From the NCBI GenBank assembly GCA_015680685.1, contig MNCI01036474.1, forward strand, positions 5,392-69,391: DNA of 64,000 bases. Direction: 5' to 3'. The DNA is from Gnetum montanum. Taxonomy: Eukaryota; Streptophyta; Gnetopsida; Gnetales; Gnetaceae. Within the stretch, counting starts at the first letter, position 1. Each line of letters starts with the position of its first letter. Below are positions 44,376 through 55,617 of the stretch, piece by piece. The notes under the pieces are model-generated. The model saw only the letters and a list, made by a program, of their open reading frames with translations, made no database searches and was not told where the DNA came from. A program made the translations under genes and the position numbers.

Positions 44376-46712
44376 TGAAACACCACCAATTTTAGGTTAA
44401 TACTTTGAATGGAAATTTATTTCTCTACAATTCAAGGATGGAAGCCCAATTGCAGAGGACAGGGCAGGACACAACACAAATTATGATTCTTCAGTGGCAT
44501 GAATGAATCCTGGCATTCTCCATCGCATTTGCATTTTGGCAAAAGGGAAGCAAGGCCAGCCAAGCTGCTTGGCTTTGTAGACGATCTTCGTTGCTTGAGG
44601 ATGTAGTACTCTTCTACCTATGCTTGCAGTTCGATTCGCTGATGGAGGACGAATTTTAGTAGTCAAGAAAGAAGCAGATCTCATGTTACAATCAGGCCAG
44701 AAAAAAGTCCTCTGCAGAAGCTACAGAGTTGTTTGACCACAAAGGAATGAGCCTTTATTATGTGTTGTCTACAAGAAGCGATATTGAAGAAAAGGCTGCG
44801 GCAGCTGCTGCAGAACTCTATACAGCAGGCTAAACTGCAGTAGCAAAGCTCTAAGTCCTCAGACGAATGGTTGGAGATGCACATTTTCCGAATTGCAATA
44901 TTCAACGGTCCAGCACCAGAGCACCTGAAAATTCACTTCCCACCATGCAACAGTGCGATGGATCTGCACATCAACGGCAAGAGCGTGCGTCCCTCGGCGA
45001 GTGCGTTCCAGATGCTGAGGGTTGAGCACAATGCTGTCCTCCGTCGACTGCCACGCACCTCACCCACAAAATGCTACCACCACTATTGTCTCCCCTGCAT
45101 GGCCTGCCCTGCTATTTCCTCTTCTGTAGATGCCGCGTTGATGACCTTGCAAACACCGCGTTGTTGATTTTTGCTGTGCTACCTCTGTGCTCCCACTGCT
45201 GCTGTCTCCTACCGCATCCCTGCCACCGCGTCGCTGACATCTCACCTACCCTACCGCTGCCACCTCACTCTATTTGCTGCCCCTCCACTAACACTTCGCT
45301 GCTTCCTCTGCCCCTCTGCGTTGTTGTTTGTGCCGCGTTGTATCTGCATCACTGTTTTTGCACTACCTCTGCCGTGCCTGCTACTACTGTTTTTTCTCCC
45401 TCCTACTACGTCCCTGCTACCATCATGCTGTTGTCTCTGTTTGCCATGATTCTGCTCCGACTGCCGCACCGCCACTCCGCTGTTTCTTCTTTGTGTAACT
45501 GCCACCTCCACGTCGCTCACTGTGCCTTATGTCTCATGATGCCGTCACTGTCTCTACTCCCGCCACCTCGCTCCACTGCCGATTGCCACTCTGTCACGCC
45601 TGCCGTTGGTGCGTCGTCCTCACGTCTATTTGCCACCTATCGCGTCTATCTACTGCCTCCTGCCGCATCACTCGCCACCCCTGTTGCACCGTCCGCTACC
45701 GATGCGTTACTGTACTCGCGCCACCACTGTGCTCCCGCAGACTCCACATCACTGCAGACACAACCAGGCATCACCAGCTACCATCATCCTCCCCGATGAT
45801 TAAAAATTTTTCTTTACCAAACATTGGAAAATTCCAATTTTCCAGCCCACTAACGCAGGCAACAAAAAAATAATAATTTTTTAAATCAAGGGAGTTGCCG
45901 CCGCTGGACATATTTTTAAATTTTCTAAAGTTTTATGGCTCAAGGGCTTGTATTTTTAATTATTTGTATTTTTTATGGGCTCAAATGACCCATAAGTTGT
46001 AAAATACATTGAACCTGGTCAAGGAAGGCAAATTGCCAACACACATCCAACTCATGTACAACTTTCCAGCACAGGTACATTGAACCTAGTCAAAGCAAAC
46101 CCTAGCCAAAACCCTAGCCCAAACCTATAAATACCCTACCAATTCACACAAATTGGAAGGGAGAACAAGAAGTAAGAACAAGGAGGCAAAAAGAAGCAAG
46201 AACAAGGAGTCAAAGAGAAGCAAAGCAAAAGGAGCAAGAAGGAGAAGAAGATTGGAAGAGGCAAAGATTGGAGAAATTGGCGATTCCAAAGGAGGATAAA
46301 ACTTGCAATCCTTGGGTGCTCGGCACATCCGATTTTTGGCTTCCAAGTTGTTCTCACATCATCACATCATCGTGTCACATTTTTCTGGGGCTAGGCGTTT
46401 GACTTGCCATTCACACTTATGCAACTACGCTTTGACTGGTGCACATTTTTTTCTTAAACAATATAATATAGTTTCATTATTGCCTCCCATTAACATTGTT
46501 TAAGTTCTTTTATGCTTTACAATTATAACTTTGTTTATGCTTTATTCATAATCTTATACGCTTTATTTACATTTCGCATCATTGTTTACATTTCGTTTAC
46601 ATTCTGTTTACGATAACCCCAGCGCTAGCTGTAGGTTACGCTCGGGGAAGTCCTTGTTTAATTTGCGTGCAAACCATCCAAGGCACTCTACCGTCGTTCC
46701 CTTTTCCAGCTT
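44376..46712 (+). repeat. Element D 3' LTR, 3'-truncated
   Basis: It matches 36697-39018 but stops at CCAGCTT, so the last 95 bp (equivalent to 39019-39113) are missing. Directly after it element C resumes in coding sequence. The teloboxes are at 46097-46116 and the TATA box at 46126-46133. The pyrimidine-rich block at 45060-45790 gives a longer low-complexity open frame than in the 5' copy but encodes no recognisable domain. Confidence 0.9.
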
Positions 46713-48327
46713 AACTAATGCCTATTTTGTAGGCATTGATGAACTAAAGCAAGTTCATCACTAACTCTCTTATGATGAACCTGATGACAATTACTGAGAA
46801 GAGTTGAAAATCCTTGAGAATTTTAAACAAGAGCACTTAGAGTTGAAAACTCTACCTATTGACATGGATTATGCATTTTTAAAAAATGGAAAGTTGGTGA
46901 TAATCAATGCAAACCTTGATCCTAAGTAGAAAGAGAAGCTATTGAACATGATTAACAAAAGGTGAATAACTTTTTCTTGGTCATATCCCAAACTCACTAG
47001 AATGGATCTTAGGATATGCCATCATCGCATCTATACAATTCCTTCCATCAAGCCAAAAAGGTATCCATAGTAGTATCTAAATCCCAAATTGAAGTAGATT
47101 GTCAAAGAGGACATTGAATAACTCCTCAAGACAAGGTTCATCTATCTAATTGTAAATAGTGAATGGGCTATCCCACTTGTAATTGTGTCAAAGAAAGATG
47201 GAAAATGGAGGATGTGTATTGATTTCAAGTTGTTGAACATGGCAACCTACAAAGATCATTTTCCATTATCATTTGTAAACTAGGTGTTGGACACTATTCC
47301 TAGACATTGTTTCTATAGCGTTTTAGATGGTTATAGTGGTTATAACCAAATTCAAATTACATTGAAGAATTATTCCAAAACTACAGTCACAAGTCCTTGG
47401 GGGACTTTTACATATCAAAATATGTCATTTGATCTATGCAATGCCCCTACAACTTTCCAACTCCTTGTCCTTAACATATTTTAGTAGGAAATTGGTAGCA
47501 AGGTGGAAGTCTTCATAGATGAATTCTCCACCTATGGTGCTATGTTTGAGTAGGCCCTAGACTACCTTGAGAAAGTGCTTAAAAGATGCATGGAGACCAA
47601 TCTTTGACTTAATTGGTAAAAGAGCCATCTGATGATCCAGGAGAGCATTATGTTAGGGCATATAATTTCTTACATAGGGATTGAGGTGGACCCTAAAAAG
47701 ATTAGGGTCATCCCAGAAATAACCTACCAGCTAGAAATCATTAAATATTTCTAGTCATTCCTTGGACACACTTGCTATTATTGATGATTCATAGAGAATT
47801 TTTCTAAGATCTCTAAACTATTGGTTGAGCTTACAAAGAAAGATGCTCCATTCATATGGACCAAGAAATGCAAAAAGGCATTCCATTAACTCAAAGAAAA
47901 TATTGTAGAAACTTTTATTTTATAAGCATCTAATTGGTCCTGTCCATTTCATATCATGAAACATGCATCAAACTATTCCTTGGAAGTAGTACTTACACAA
48001 TTGGATGATCAGAAACATTCTTATTATGTTTATTGAACAACTTAGAGCATTGTGGATGCACATCTCAACTACATCACAATAGAAAAGGAGTTGATGGTTG
48101 TGGTGTATGCCTTGGAGAAATTTAGGTACTATGTGCTTGAATACAAGATGTTTGTGCACACTAATCATAAAAACATTTTCTTCCTCATAAATAAGTTAAT
48201 GATGATCCCTCGTGTCATACAATGGATGGTGAACTTGCAGGTTTTCGATCCTACAATGGTAGATCAAAAGGAAATTAAGAATGTATCCGATGATCACTTG
48301 TATAGGTTAGGATGGAATAACAAATAG
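46713..48327 (+). pseudogene. Element C reverse transcriptase and RNase H
   Basis: After the protease-RT linker (ELKILENFKQEHLELKTLP) the RT shows WAIPLVIVSKKDGKWRMCID, KDHFPLSF, FYSVLDGYSGYNQI with the first catalytic Asp, and FDLCNAPTTFQ. The Y/F-x-D-D site is F-I-D-E at 47512-47523, so the second Asp is lost. Next come LGHIIS and IGIEVDPKKI, the thumb SFLGHTCYY, then RNase H (NYSLEVVLTQLDDQKHSYY, ELMVVVYALEKFRYYV, VHTNHKNIFFL). These blocks fit Athila-type pol. Stops are mostly TAG at Gln or Trp positions. The enzyme copied RNA to DNA; this copy is inactive. Confidence 0.85.
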
Positions 48328-48510
48328 GAGAAGAGCTTATTTTTTCATTAATTTCCTAATGCACTCCTCTTTACTAATGCAATAAATGAATAAGTGGCCA
48401 ATGAAACTACATGGTATGATGACATCCTCACTTATCTCCTCACTTAGAAGATGCCACAAGAGTTAGATCATTGAGACAAATAATAGTTTCTTCATCAAGC
48501 TAAATAGTTC

Positions 48511-49695
48511 ATGGAAATTAATGTACATATTTACAAGGTGTGCATCGATAGCCTGGTTCATTGGTATGTTCCTGATGTTGATCAGCTATGCATTTTCCAA
48601 GGTGCTCACGAGGGTCCTTTTGGAGGCCACTATGCAAGGGGATGCACAACCATTAAGATCTTGATGGTAGTGTATTATTGGCCAAAAATCATTAGGGACA
48701 CCGACCACTTCATCCACTTTTTTGAACATTTTCAATGATATGGTTGCATGACCACTCAAATGGAGGGCCCTTAGTAGTGGATCTAACCACTAGAACCCTT
48801 TGATATATGGGGCATAGACTTTATGGGTTCCATCACACCGATGTTGAATGGAAAGGTGTACATAATAGTCACTACTGACTACTATACAAAATGGGTAGAA
48901 GCCACAATTGTCACCAATTGTACATCTTTCACTACTACATGATTTGTACAAAAAAATGTTGGACATAGGTTTGGTGTGCCATGTGCATTGATTTTTGACA
49001 ATTGTACTTACTTTATAGGCACCACCTTTTGCAAGCTCATGCAATGCTTGGGGGTCAAACATAAATTAATAACATCTTAGCACCCCTAGGCCAATGATCA
49101 AGCTAAGGTTACCAATATGGAGATCTCAAAAATCCTAATGAGAACAATTAGAAAATATAGGAGAGATTGGAGCACAAAAATCAACGATGCCCTTTGGGTC
49201 TATTTCTCAACATGAAAATTCCCTATAGGATACTCACCCTATGAGCTAGTGTATAGAAAACTTCCAACTCTTCATATTCAATCCAAGCTTTGTACACTTT
49301 TAACAACTTATGATGTTGAACTTGATCTTAGCCTAACACAAAAATAAAGATTGATCAAGCTTAACATTCTAGATGAGAATAGATTGGTGGCCCCATCCTT
49401 GAATGAAGTTCATAATGTATTCAACAAAAAATATCATGATCTTAGAATAAGGAAAGTAAAATTTTAACCTAGAGACAAAGTTCCTGTATGGAACCCCACA
49501 CATGTGCCACAACAAACAAAGTTTCAAAAATTATGGAAAGTTCTTTATATCATTTATGAAACCTTTTCTTCTAGGGTCATGTTGATCTACAAACCTGAGA
49601 GCTCAAACAAAAAGCAGCTGGTCAACATGCAACAAGTGAAAGCTTTCCATGAGCCAAAGCAAGCCAATGCAAGAAATGCCTTTTTGGATGGATAA
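48511..49695 (+). pseudogene. Element C integrase
   Basis: The zinc domain keeps HEGPFGGHYARG but its C-x2-C pair is gone (HFFEHFQ). The catalytic triad positions are GIDFMGSITP (first Asp), LIFDNCTYFIG (second Asp) and VTNMEISK (Glu). The C-terminal part follows: INDALWVYFST, GYSPYELVYRKLPTLHI, and a GPY-like end near 49560. The last open piece ends at 49695. It would insert the cDNA with a 5-bp duplication, as seen for the related elements A and B. Confidence 0.8.
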
Positions 49696-51120
49696 ACTTG
49701 CTCAACTTTTTAGATCTCCTCCTTCGAACTTAGTCATGGGGGAGATGGCCATCTATGCTAATCATATATATGGCTCTTCAATTTTTATAATTTTTTTGTT
49801 TTACAATTTTTTATTTTATACATTCTTTTATATATTTTTTTTTGTTTTTACACTTTTTTATTTTATAACATCATTAGTACATTTTAAATTTCTTTTATAT
49901 TTTACTTTATTTTGGTGTGAAGTTTTCTTCTTGTTTTCTAATAAAGTGCTTTATTTCCAATAGGACACAATAATGTTGTAGCTATTTTCTAATGGTGGTT
50001 TGCACTTAATGTTTTTGATTTCTAATGTTTGGTTTTTATTTTTTGAATTTTAATGACTAATTAGTAAGACATGATTTCTTTTTCATGGAATAGGTAGTGA
50101 GCCCATGTCATCCACCCATGCACAAACTCTATGGCCTTCCTTGTTCTAGAGTATAAAGTTCCTTTTTCACTAATGAAACTTTAACAAACTTGTAACCTTG
50201 GTAGTTTCCAAATTTGGAAAGAATTGAAAGGTTTGAAAAGGGTGTGAATTCAAGGTGATTCAATTCTCTCTATGACTTTCTACTTACTTGAGTGTAATTG
50301 TGTTTTCATGGATCTCTTACCATTCCATGTTGACCAATAATAGAAAGTTAATAAGTCTTTAGATGTTGTGGTTTCCATCAAAAAATCCATAAAAATATAA
50401 AATTAAAAAAAAAAACATGATAGGAATTCAAAGCATATCCCTTAGATAAAATAATGGGCTACAAGTACTAGTTATGGGACTAGAAAGACATGTTACCCAT
50501 GCCTCAAGGTCCCCTCTAACTAAGGCCCTTTCTCACTTCCTACTTCTCTTTTCCTCTCTAATAAGGAACAATGATTGATTTCTGGGAGCATTCTTGTGTC
50601 TTGAGGAGATGGTCTAGTCTTAAAGTGATAATGCAAAGTTACTAAAATTGGTTAGTTTTGACCTAGAATAAGGATGGACTTTATTGGGCCATTTAACCAC
50701 AAAATCCACAAGGGACTTCATGTGACCATAATTAGGGACTCTATTCGACATTTTCCCTCATTCTTTAATGCTTTCCATAGATCACCTCATTGCTAGTTTC
50801 CATGTCTTATTTGATGTATTAGTTTGACATGTTGAAATTCTTAGGTAGATTCTTTTAGATTTTTTCTTTAACTTTCTATAGCCATTCATAAATTATGGGA
50901 TCCATGGACTCCATGGTTTGAGGATATGCAAGGGCAAAAAAGGGCATGCACCTAATATGGGGAGGACTCTATTAGTTAAGCTTCTTATCTCTATTTTTGA
51001 GAATTCATAAGCCCTCTTCTAGCATTTCATCATGTTCATGGCTTTTCTAGCTTTCTATGGATTCCAATTTCATGTAAAACCTCATATTTTTCAAGATATT
51101 CATTGTCAAATATTTTCTAG
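49696..51120 (+). other. Element C post-integrase noncoding spacer
   Basis: No conserved coding sequence. A T-rich tract lies at 49780-49960. The block around 50415-50560 matches element B (minus strand, about 28770-28900) in order and wording. The spacer therefore marks the same region in C and B and shows what B retained after losing pol. Confidence 0.7.
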
Positions 51121-51219
51121 AACAACTTTGTTGATAGGATCCCATATACATATCCCACCTATTGACAAAACCATACCAATGGGATCCCATTGATGTAAGG
51201 AAAAAACACCTATAAATAT
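51121..51219 (+). promoter_or_regulatory. Internal LTR-like promoter module ahead of element C 3' ORF
   Basis: TTGATAGGATCCCAT and GGGATCCCATTGATG words at 51131-51196 resemble the TTGACAGGAT / CTCATTGATGTGAT repeats upstream of the LTR TATA box (54750-54830). CCTATAAATAT follows, with the TATA box at 51211-51219, as CCTATAAAT does in the 5' LTR. The ORF start lies about 440 bp further on. The match is looser than in element A but the arrangement is the same. Confidence 0.5.
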
Positions 51220-51660
51220 GTACAAACACTTAGTAATTTTTCACATTTTTTCATAAACAAGGAGGGGGTAATTTTCTAGAGCCTAAAATCTTTCAAGAGC
51301 CATATCTTCATACTTGTTTGTCTGATTCACTCCAGTCTTCAACCTTATAGTTACTGGAGGTAAGCTCTTCATTGTGGGACCATAAACCTTAAGTTTTTGG
51401 GAAAAGAAAATTTTGGAAAAATTTCTAACTCCCACAAAGGTTTAATTAAGAAACCAAGATGAAAATATTAAATCATGAGAGTTAAAATCTTCCAACAAGC
51501 TTTGATAACATTCACAGTTAAAAATCATTAAAATAATAATACAATGATCAATTTTCCAAAGTTTGAACTTAGCCTAAGTGTAACTGCCTAAGGAGATAAG
51601 GTATCAAAATGTTATAAGTTACACATTGAATGATAATCCATGGTTATTCTATGATCATAG

Positions 51661-54371
51661 ATGGCACCAAAATAAAATCATGGGTACGAAGGAGGACCAT
51701 CCCAACCAAAGGATAAATAGCCAAAAATTGGAAGGGGCCAAGAGCAGGCACATAAGAAACCAGAAATCCATGCCATGGGACCTCTTTGAAAGGAGTCTAA
51801 AGTGGAATAATTTTGGTAGATTCTTGAGGAAGTAGTTGCAATAGAATAGTCTCATTAAGATGAAGCACTAAGGCCTAGACTAAACCTTGAGGTTACCTTG
51901 ACGAAGGCTTTTCTCAAATAGATCATGAACAAGGAGGTCTAGAAATTAGTGCTACAAGAATTAAACTTTAGATCTTTCTTGAAGTTCACACCTTCAGAAG
52001 TTAAAACTCAATTATATAACTCTTCCATGTGGTCCATAATCACTTCTAGTAGGGAGTGATACATGGGAGAGACATACCTATTCTATAAGAATTGATAGGC
52101 TAACTAAATGGTTAAGATCAAGGATAGTTTTGTGTTCTACTTAGTGAAAGCCATTGTAGAGGCCCTTGGGTTACCAAAAATAAGGGAAAACGTTACTAAA
52201 ATCTCTATGTAGATAGATACATATGTTAAGAAATAATGGATGTAGTGATGTTATGTTGTCAATTGTAAGGAGTTTGATGCCCTCATCATGGTGAAGTGTG
52301 CATACTTTAAGATTACAACCTTCCACCTCAATCCAATGATGAGTCCAAGTAAGATCACAACCTTCTCCTCTCATGTGTGTGTGTAGCTCAAAGTGGTAGA
52401 TTCCTAGTCTACCTTCCATAGTTAATTTATCTTGAGATAGAAAAGTTGTTTAAAGAAAATGAACATGGAAAGAAGATAATTCCTTCCCATATATCATCTA
52501 GAAATTATGAAAGAGGGGATGCATAACATGCTATAAAAATTACATTGTTTGATATGCTCTGTCTGCTTCCTATATAGAGATGATAAAGCACAAGGTTCCT
52601 ACCAAAGTCATCCAAGAAGAGGACTAGTAACCACCACCTACTCACAATACAATGTCAAAGTCCTATGCTACTCTTGAGCACATGCACAAGATCTAAGAGT
52701 AGCTATTGTAGGAGTAGGAGTAGTGAGTAGGAATGAGTGATGGTGTTCCATTTATTTATCACTCAACAATAAGCCACCTTAACAAAGTGTCTTGAACCAT
52801 AAGGTAGATGGAAGAAGGTAGGCCAATTTTTTTAGCCCAATGAATGCAGGTCAAATCCTAATGCTCAAGAGGTAATGGTATCTCTCTTAAAATAGCAGTA
52901 ATTCCTAGAAATTTTTAGGAATGCTACTACTTTTTTGATGCATCTGGAGGAGGGTGAGGGGACAACTATCTTGATGATGCATCACCATGGATAGGAGACA
53001 ATGGTAGAGGTCATTGCTAATAGGATTTCCATAGCATTTAATTCACCTAAGGTGTCTATGCTAGACATTTTTGCACTTAGAGATGTGAAAATATCCATGG
53101 AAACCCTTAGTGTCAAATTGAGTGTGGCCTAGCACAAGGAGTTACTAGACGGACTGATGGGAACTAGGAAACTATTTCTAGATGTCTTTGATCTTTCAAA
53201 TATAATCACTATAACCTATTCAAAGTTGCTAGAAGAGAGGGGAAAATGCATCATATTGAAGGGGTAACTTGAAATAACCCAAGGTAAAAACCAACGCTTG
53301 GCTATAGAGGTTGTTGAATTAAGAGCCCATATTCTTGATCCTACATTTCTCAACCTTGTGTTGATAAAATATGAAGCTTTCAAATAGCATTAGGACTAGC
53401 TCAAAAAGGTTGATGATGTAAAAGAGGTGGTCATAATTAACTAGTCCATGGCCAATGTCAAAATGTACATCATTCAAAAGGACTTGATCTAGACATGCGA
53501 CTAGAATGCAATTTTGATTGTAGAAAATCATCACCTATGCTATGTTGATGTGTAGAAATAGTAGATATAAGATTTTATCCATTAACAATAAGAGCAACTA
53601 GCTAGAGTAAATAATGAATTAAGGAGATTGGTAACAAAAAATAGAAGTATCTTCATGGAGGAAGTCTAACCCCTTCCCCAAAAATCTACAATAGAGATAA
53701 CCACTTGGAAGAATGAGGCTCTCAAATTTGAGAGAGTTAAGAACCATTATAGAGATCAGGTTGACTTATAGAAAGAAATCAATGAAAATAACATTCAAAT
53801 GATGAAGGTGAAAATCAATGAGACCCTCTAGTAGCTTAAGAAAGGAGGCAATTTCTAGTACTCTATCTTTTTTGGGCTCAATTACTACAAAAAAGTAGAG
53901 ATCCACATGAAAGAGCCACAAATCACAAAGATGATAAAGTACCTGGAGCTTGCTAATCTCTATTATGCAAATCTAGTGATGTTGACTACAAATAGGTAGC
54001 AGTTGGAACTGGAGAAACAAGTGCCCAACTTATACTTGATGTATGAGGTAGAGTTTAAGAACCACAACGACATCAAGTAGAAGCTTGGGATTGCTAATGC
54101 TAAACTCAAGGTTCCCAAAGAGGAGTTCACTAATCAATGATCAACTACCAAGAAACTAGCCAAGTAGATGAATGATTACTAGCAGTTGAATAATACACTC
54201 AAATTGTTTAATATTGAACGTAAATATTTTGCTACTTGATTTGTGAATGTTAAGGAGATATTCACAATAATTTCATATCCATGGGATATTCCCATTCTAG
54301 TCCAAAATGGTGATGTAGCATGGACTATGAATGATCCCTAGAGTAAGGAGGAGAAGATGAGGGATTGTTGA
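51661..54371 (+). pseudogene. Element C 3' ORF, ~900 codons, homologous to the element A 3' ORF
   Basis: It starts MAPK at 51661 and has a similar length to the element A ORF. Shared blocks in order include G-G-P-S-Q and R-G-Q near the start, ELNF..F and YMGETYLFY in the N-terminal domain, MEEV and Q-K-S-T-I-E-I-T-T-W-K-N-E in the coiled-coil region, YLELANLYYANL, MYEVEF, then a W-D-I-P motif and AWTMNDP with KEEKM at the end. The N-terminal part resembles the plant-transposon PF20167-type domain. The rest is Lys/Glu/Leu-rich coiled coil. No signal peptide or membrane segment is visible. Frameshifts and TAG stops are frequent. Function unknown. Confidence 0.7.
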
Positions 54372-54733
54372 ACACCTTTTGTTTTCCACTAGAAGTTGTA
54401 GCTATTGTAAGGCAACCACAACCACCTTAACCACTACATTCAATCGAAGTAAGAGATAGTCCTTAGAAACCTTAGGAGCCTCCAACTTTTAGGACTATTT
54501 GATCTTCATCATTATCTTTGCATCATCAGAGGAATTTTTCTTGTCAATTGTGTTCTGGTATTTAATTTTGTTGTCATAAACACCAAAAATTTTATAATTA
54601 TTGTAAAATCATACACTTGGGCACTTAGTTTCTGTTGTGTTATTTATGTGTTTATTTTTTCAATCAATAATCCCATACCTTTCCAAATTTTGTAAAGAAA
54701 TTAAGAATTAGTTTTCATTCAATGGTGAGGATA
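54372..54733 (+). other. Element C 3' untranslated region and polypurine tract
   Basis: No coding signal. Its last bases, AATGGTGAGGATA (54721-54733), abut the 3' LTR and occupy the place of the polypurine tract, like the G-rich, TA-ending tracts of A and B. Confidence 0.6.
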
Positions 54734-55617
54734 TGATGAGTTACATGGTTTGGCTATGTTGACAGGATGTTATCGATGTGACCTCGTAAACAAGATCTCA
54801 TTGATGTGATTCCTTTGCTGTAGGGTTTGACCCGTTGATGTGTACCCATCAATGAGGCATCCTATTTTAGCCTATAATTGTATGCCTTCCAACATATTTA
54901 TGTTATCAAGTCTCATAGTTTTAATGAGGTTCTTACAAGTTTCCTTTCCAATAGTTAGAATATTTTTCTAATTATCCGCAGTTAAGAGTCAAAGTGTATA
55001 TAGATCTTTATTTGAGCACTATTGTACCTAAGCACTCTAATGTGTATGGTAATAAAGACGAGCTTTCTAATCAAACCTTGTAGCACTTGGACTAGATTAA
55101 TTATTTATTTAAGCACTTAATATTTTAAGTAATTTCCTTTAATGTTTTAAGTAATTAAAGTAATTAATTGAGATAAATTAAATAGTAAACATAAGTATGA
55201 TCACTTTGAGCATACATATAATGCTTGGTAATCACAATAACACTTAATGTTTGGTAACCCACTAGCATTATACATGTTTAGGATGTGTACAACAAGTCAG
55301 AATGGATGCTTATGTTAGGATTAGTTAAGTGTTAGCTAGTTAGATTAATTTAGTAATTAAATAAATTTATTTATTATTCTTTATTCTTAGGAAAATTATA
55401 ACATAAAAAGATAAAAATGATAAAATCCTATGCCTCAGTTATACTTAATTATGCCCTTGTACTCACAAGTATAATTGGGAAGACAACGATTGCAATAGTT
55501 GATTCACCTCTTAGACTATTGTATGTAGAAACCTAGAAGTTTTTGGAATTCAACCAAATCATGAATAAACTCTTGTGATTCATATGGTTGGGCATAGGGT
55601 CTACTTGCTACTCATTA
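54734..55617 (+). repeat. Element C 3' LTR (uninterrupted)
   Basis: It begins TGATGAGTTACATGG and ends CTCATTA (mutated from TCATCA). It is 884 bp and matches 25723-26469 plus 33436-33542. It carries the single ACCTC that was duplicated by element B in the other LTR. The TATA box is TATAATT at 54873-54879. Confidence 0.85.

Larger units (their letters stand above)
36697..46712 (+). mobile_element. Element D: pol-less Tat-like LTR retrotransposon (gag-protease only), nested in element C
   Basis: It has a 2.4-kb 5' LTR, a primer site, one long gag-protease frame, a degenerate repeat array, a classic purine tract and a 3' LTR lacking its last 95 bp. No RT, RNase H or integrase is present between the protease and the purine tract; the 404-bp gap there is too short for them if its size is right. 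Compared stretches of the two LTRs differ by roughly 3-5%, and the gag frame holds only five stops in 3.3 kb, so it is the youngest insertion here. It splits element C between protease and RT. No target duplication can be read because the 3' terminus is missing. Confidence 0.85.
25723..55617 (+). mobile_element. Element C: Athila-like LTR retrotransposon with all domains, split by elements B and D
   Basis: The outer element spans 29.9 kb, about 12.9 kb of which is its own. It has an LTR at each end, a tRNA-Asp-type primer site, gag, protease, RT, RNase H, integrase, a spacer with an internal TATA module, and a roughly 900-codon 3' ORF. Element B lies in its 5' LTR and element D between protease and RT. 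RT and integrase motifs fit the Athila side of the non-chromovirus gypsy group. No target duplication is visible: the flanks are CTAAG on the left and GGTCC on the right. One end may have been altered after insertion. Confidence 0.8.
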
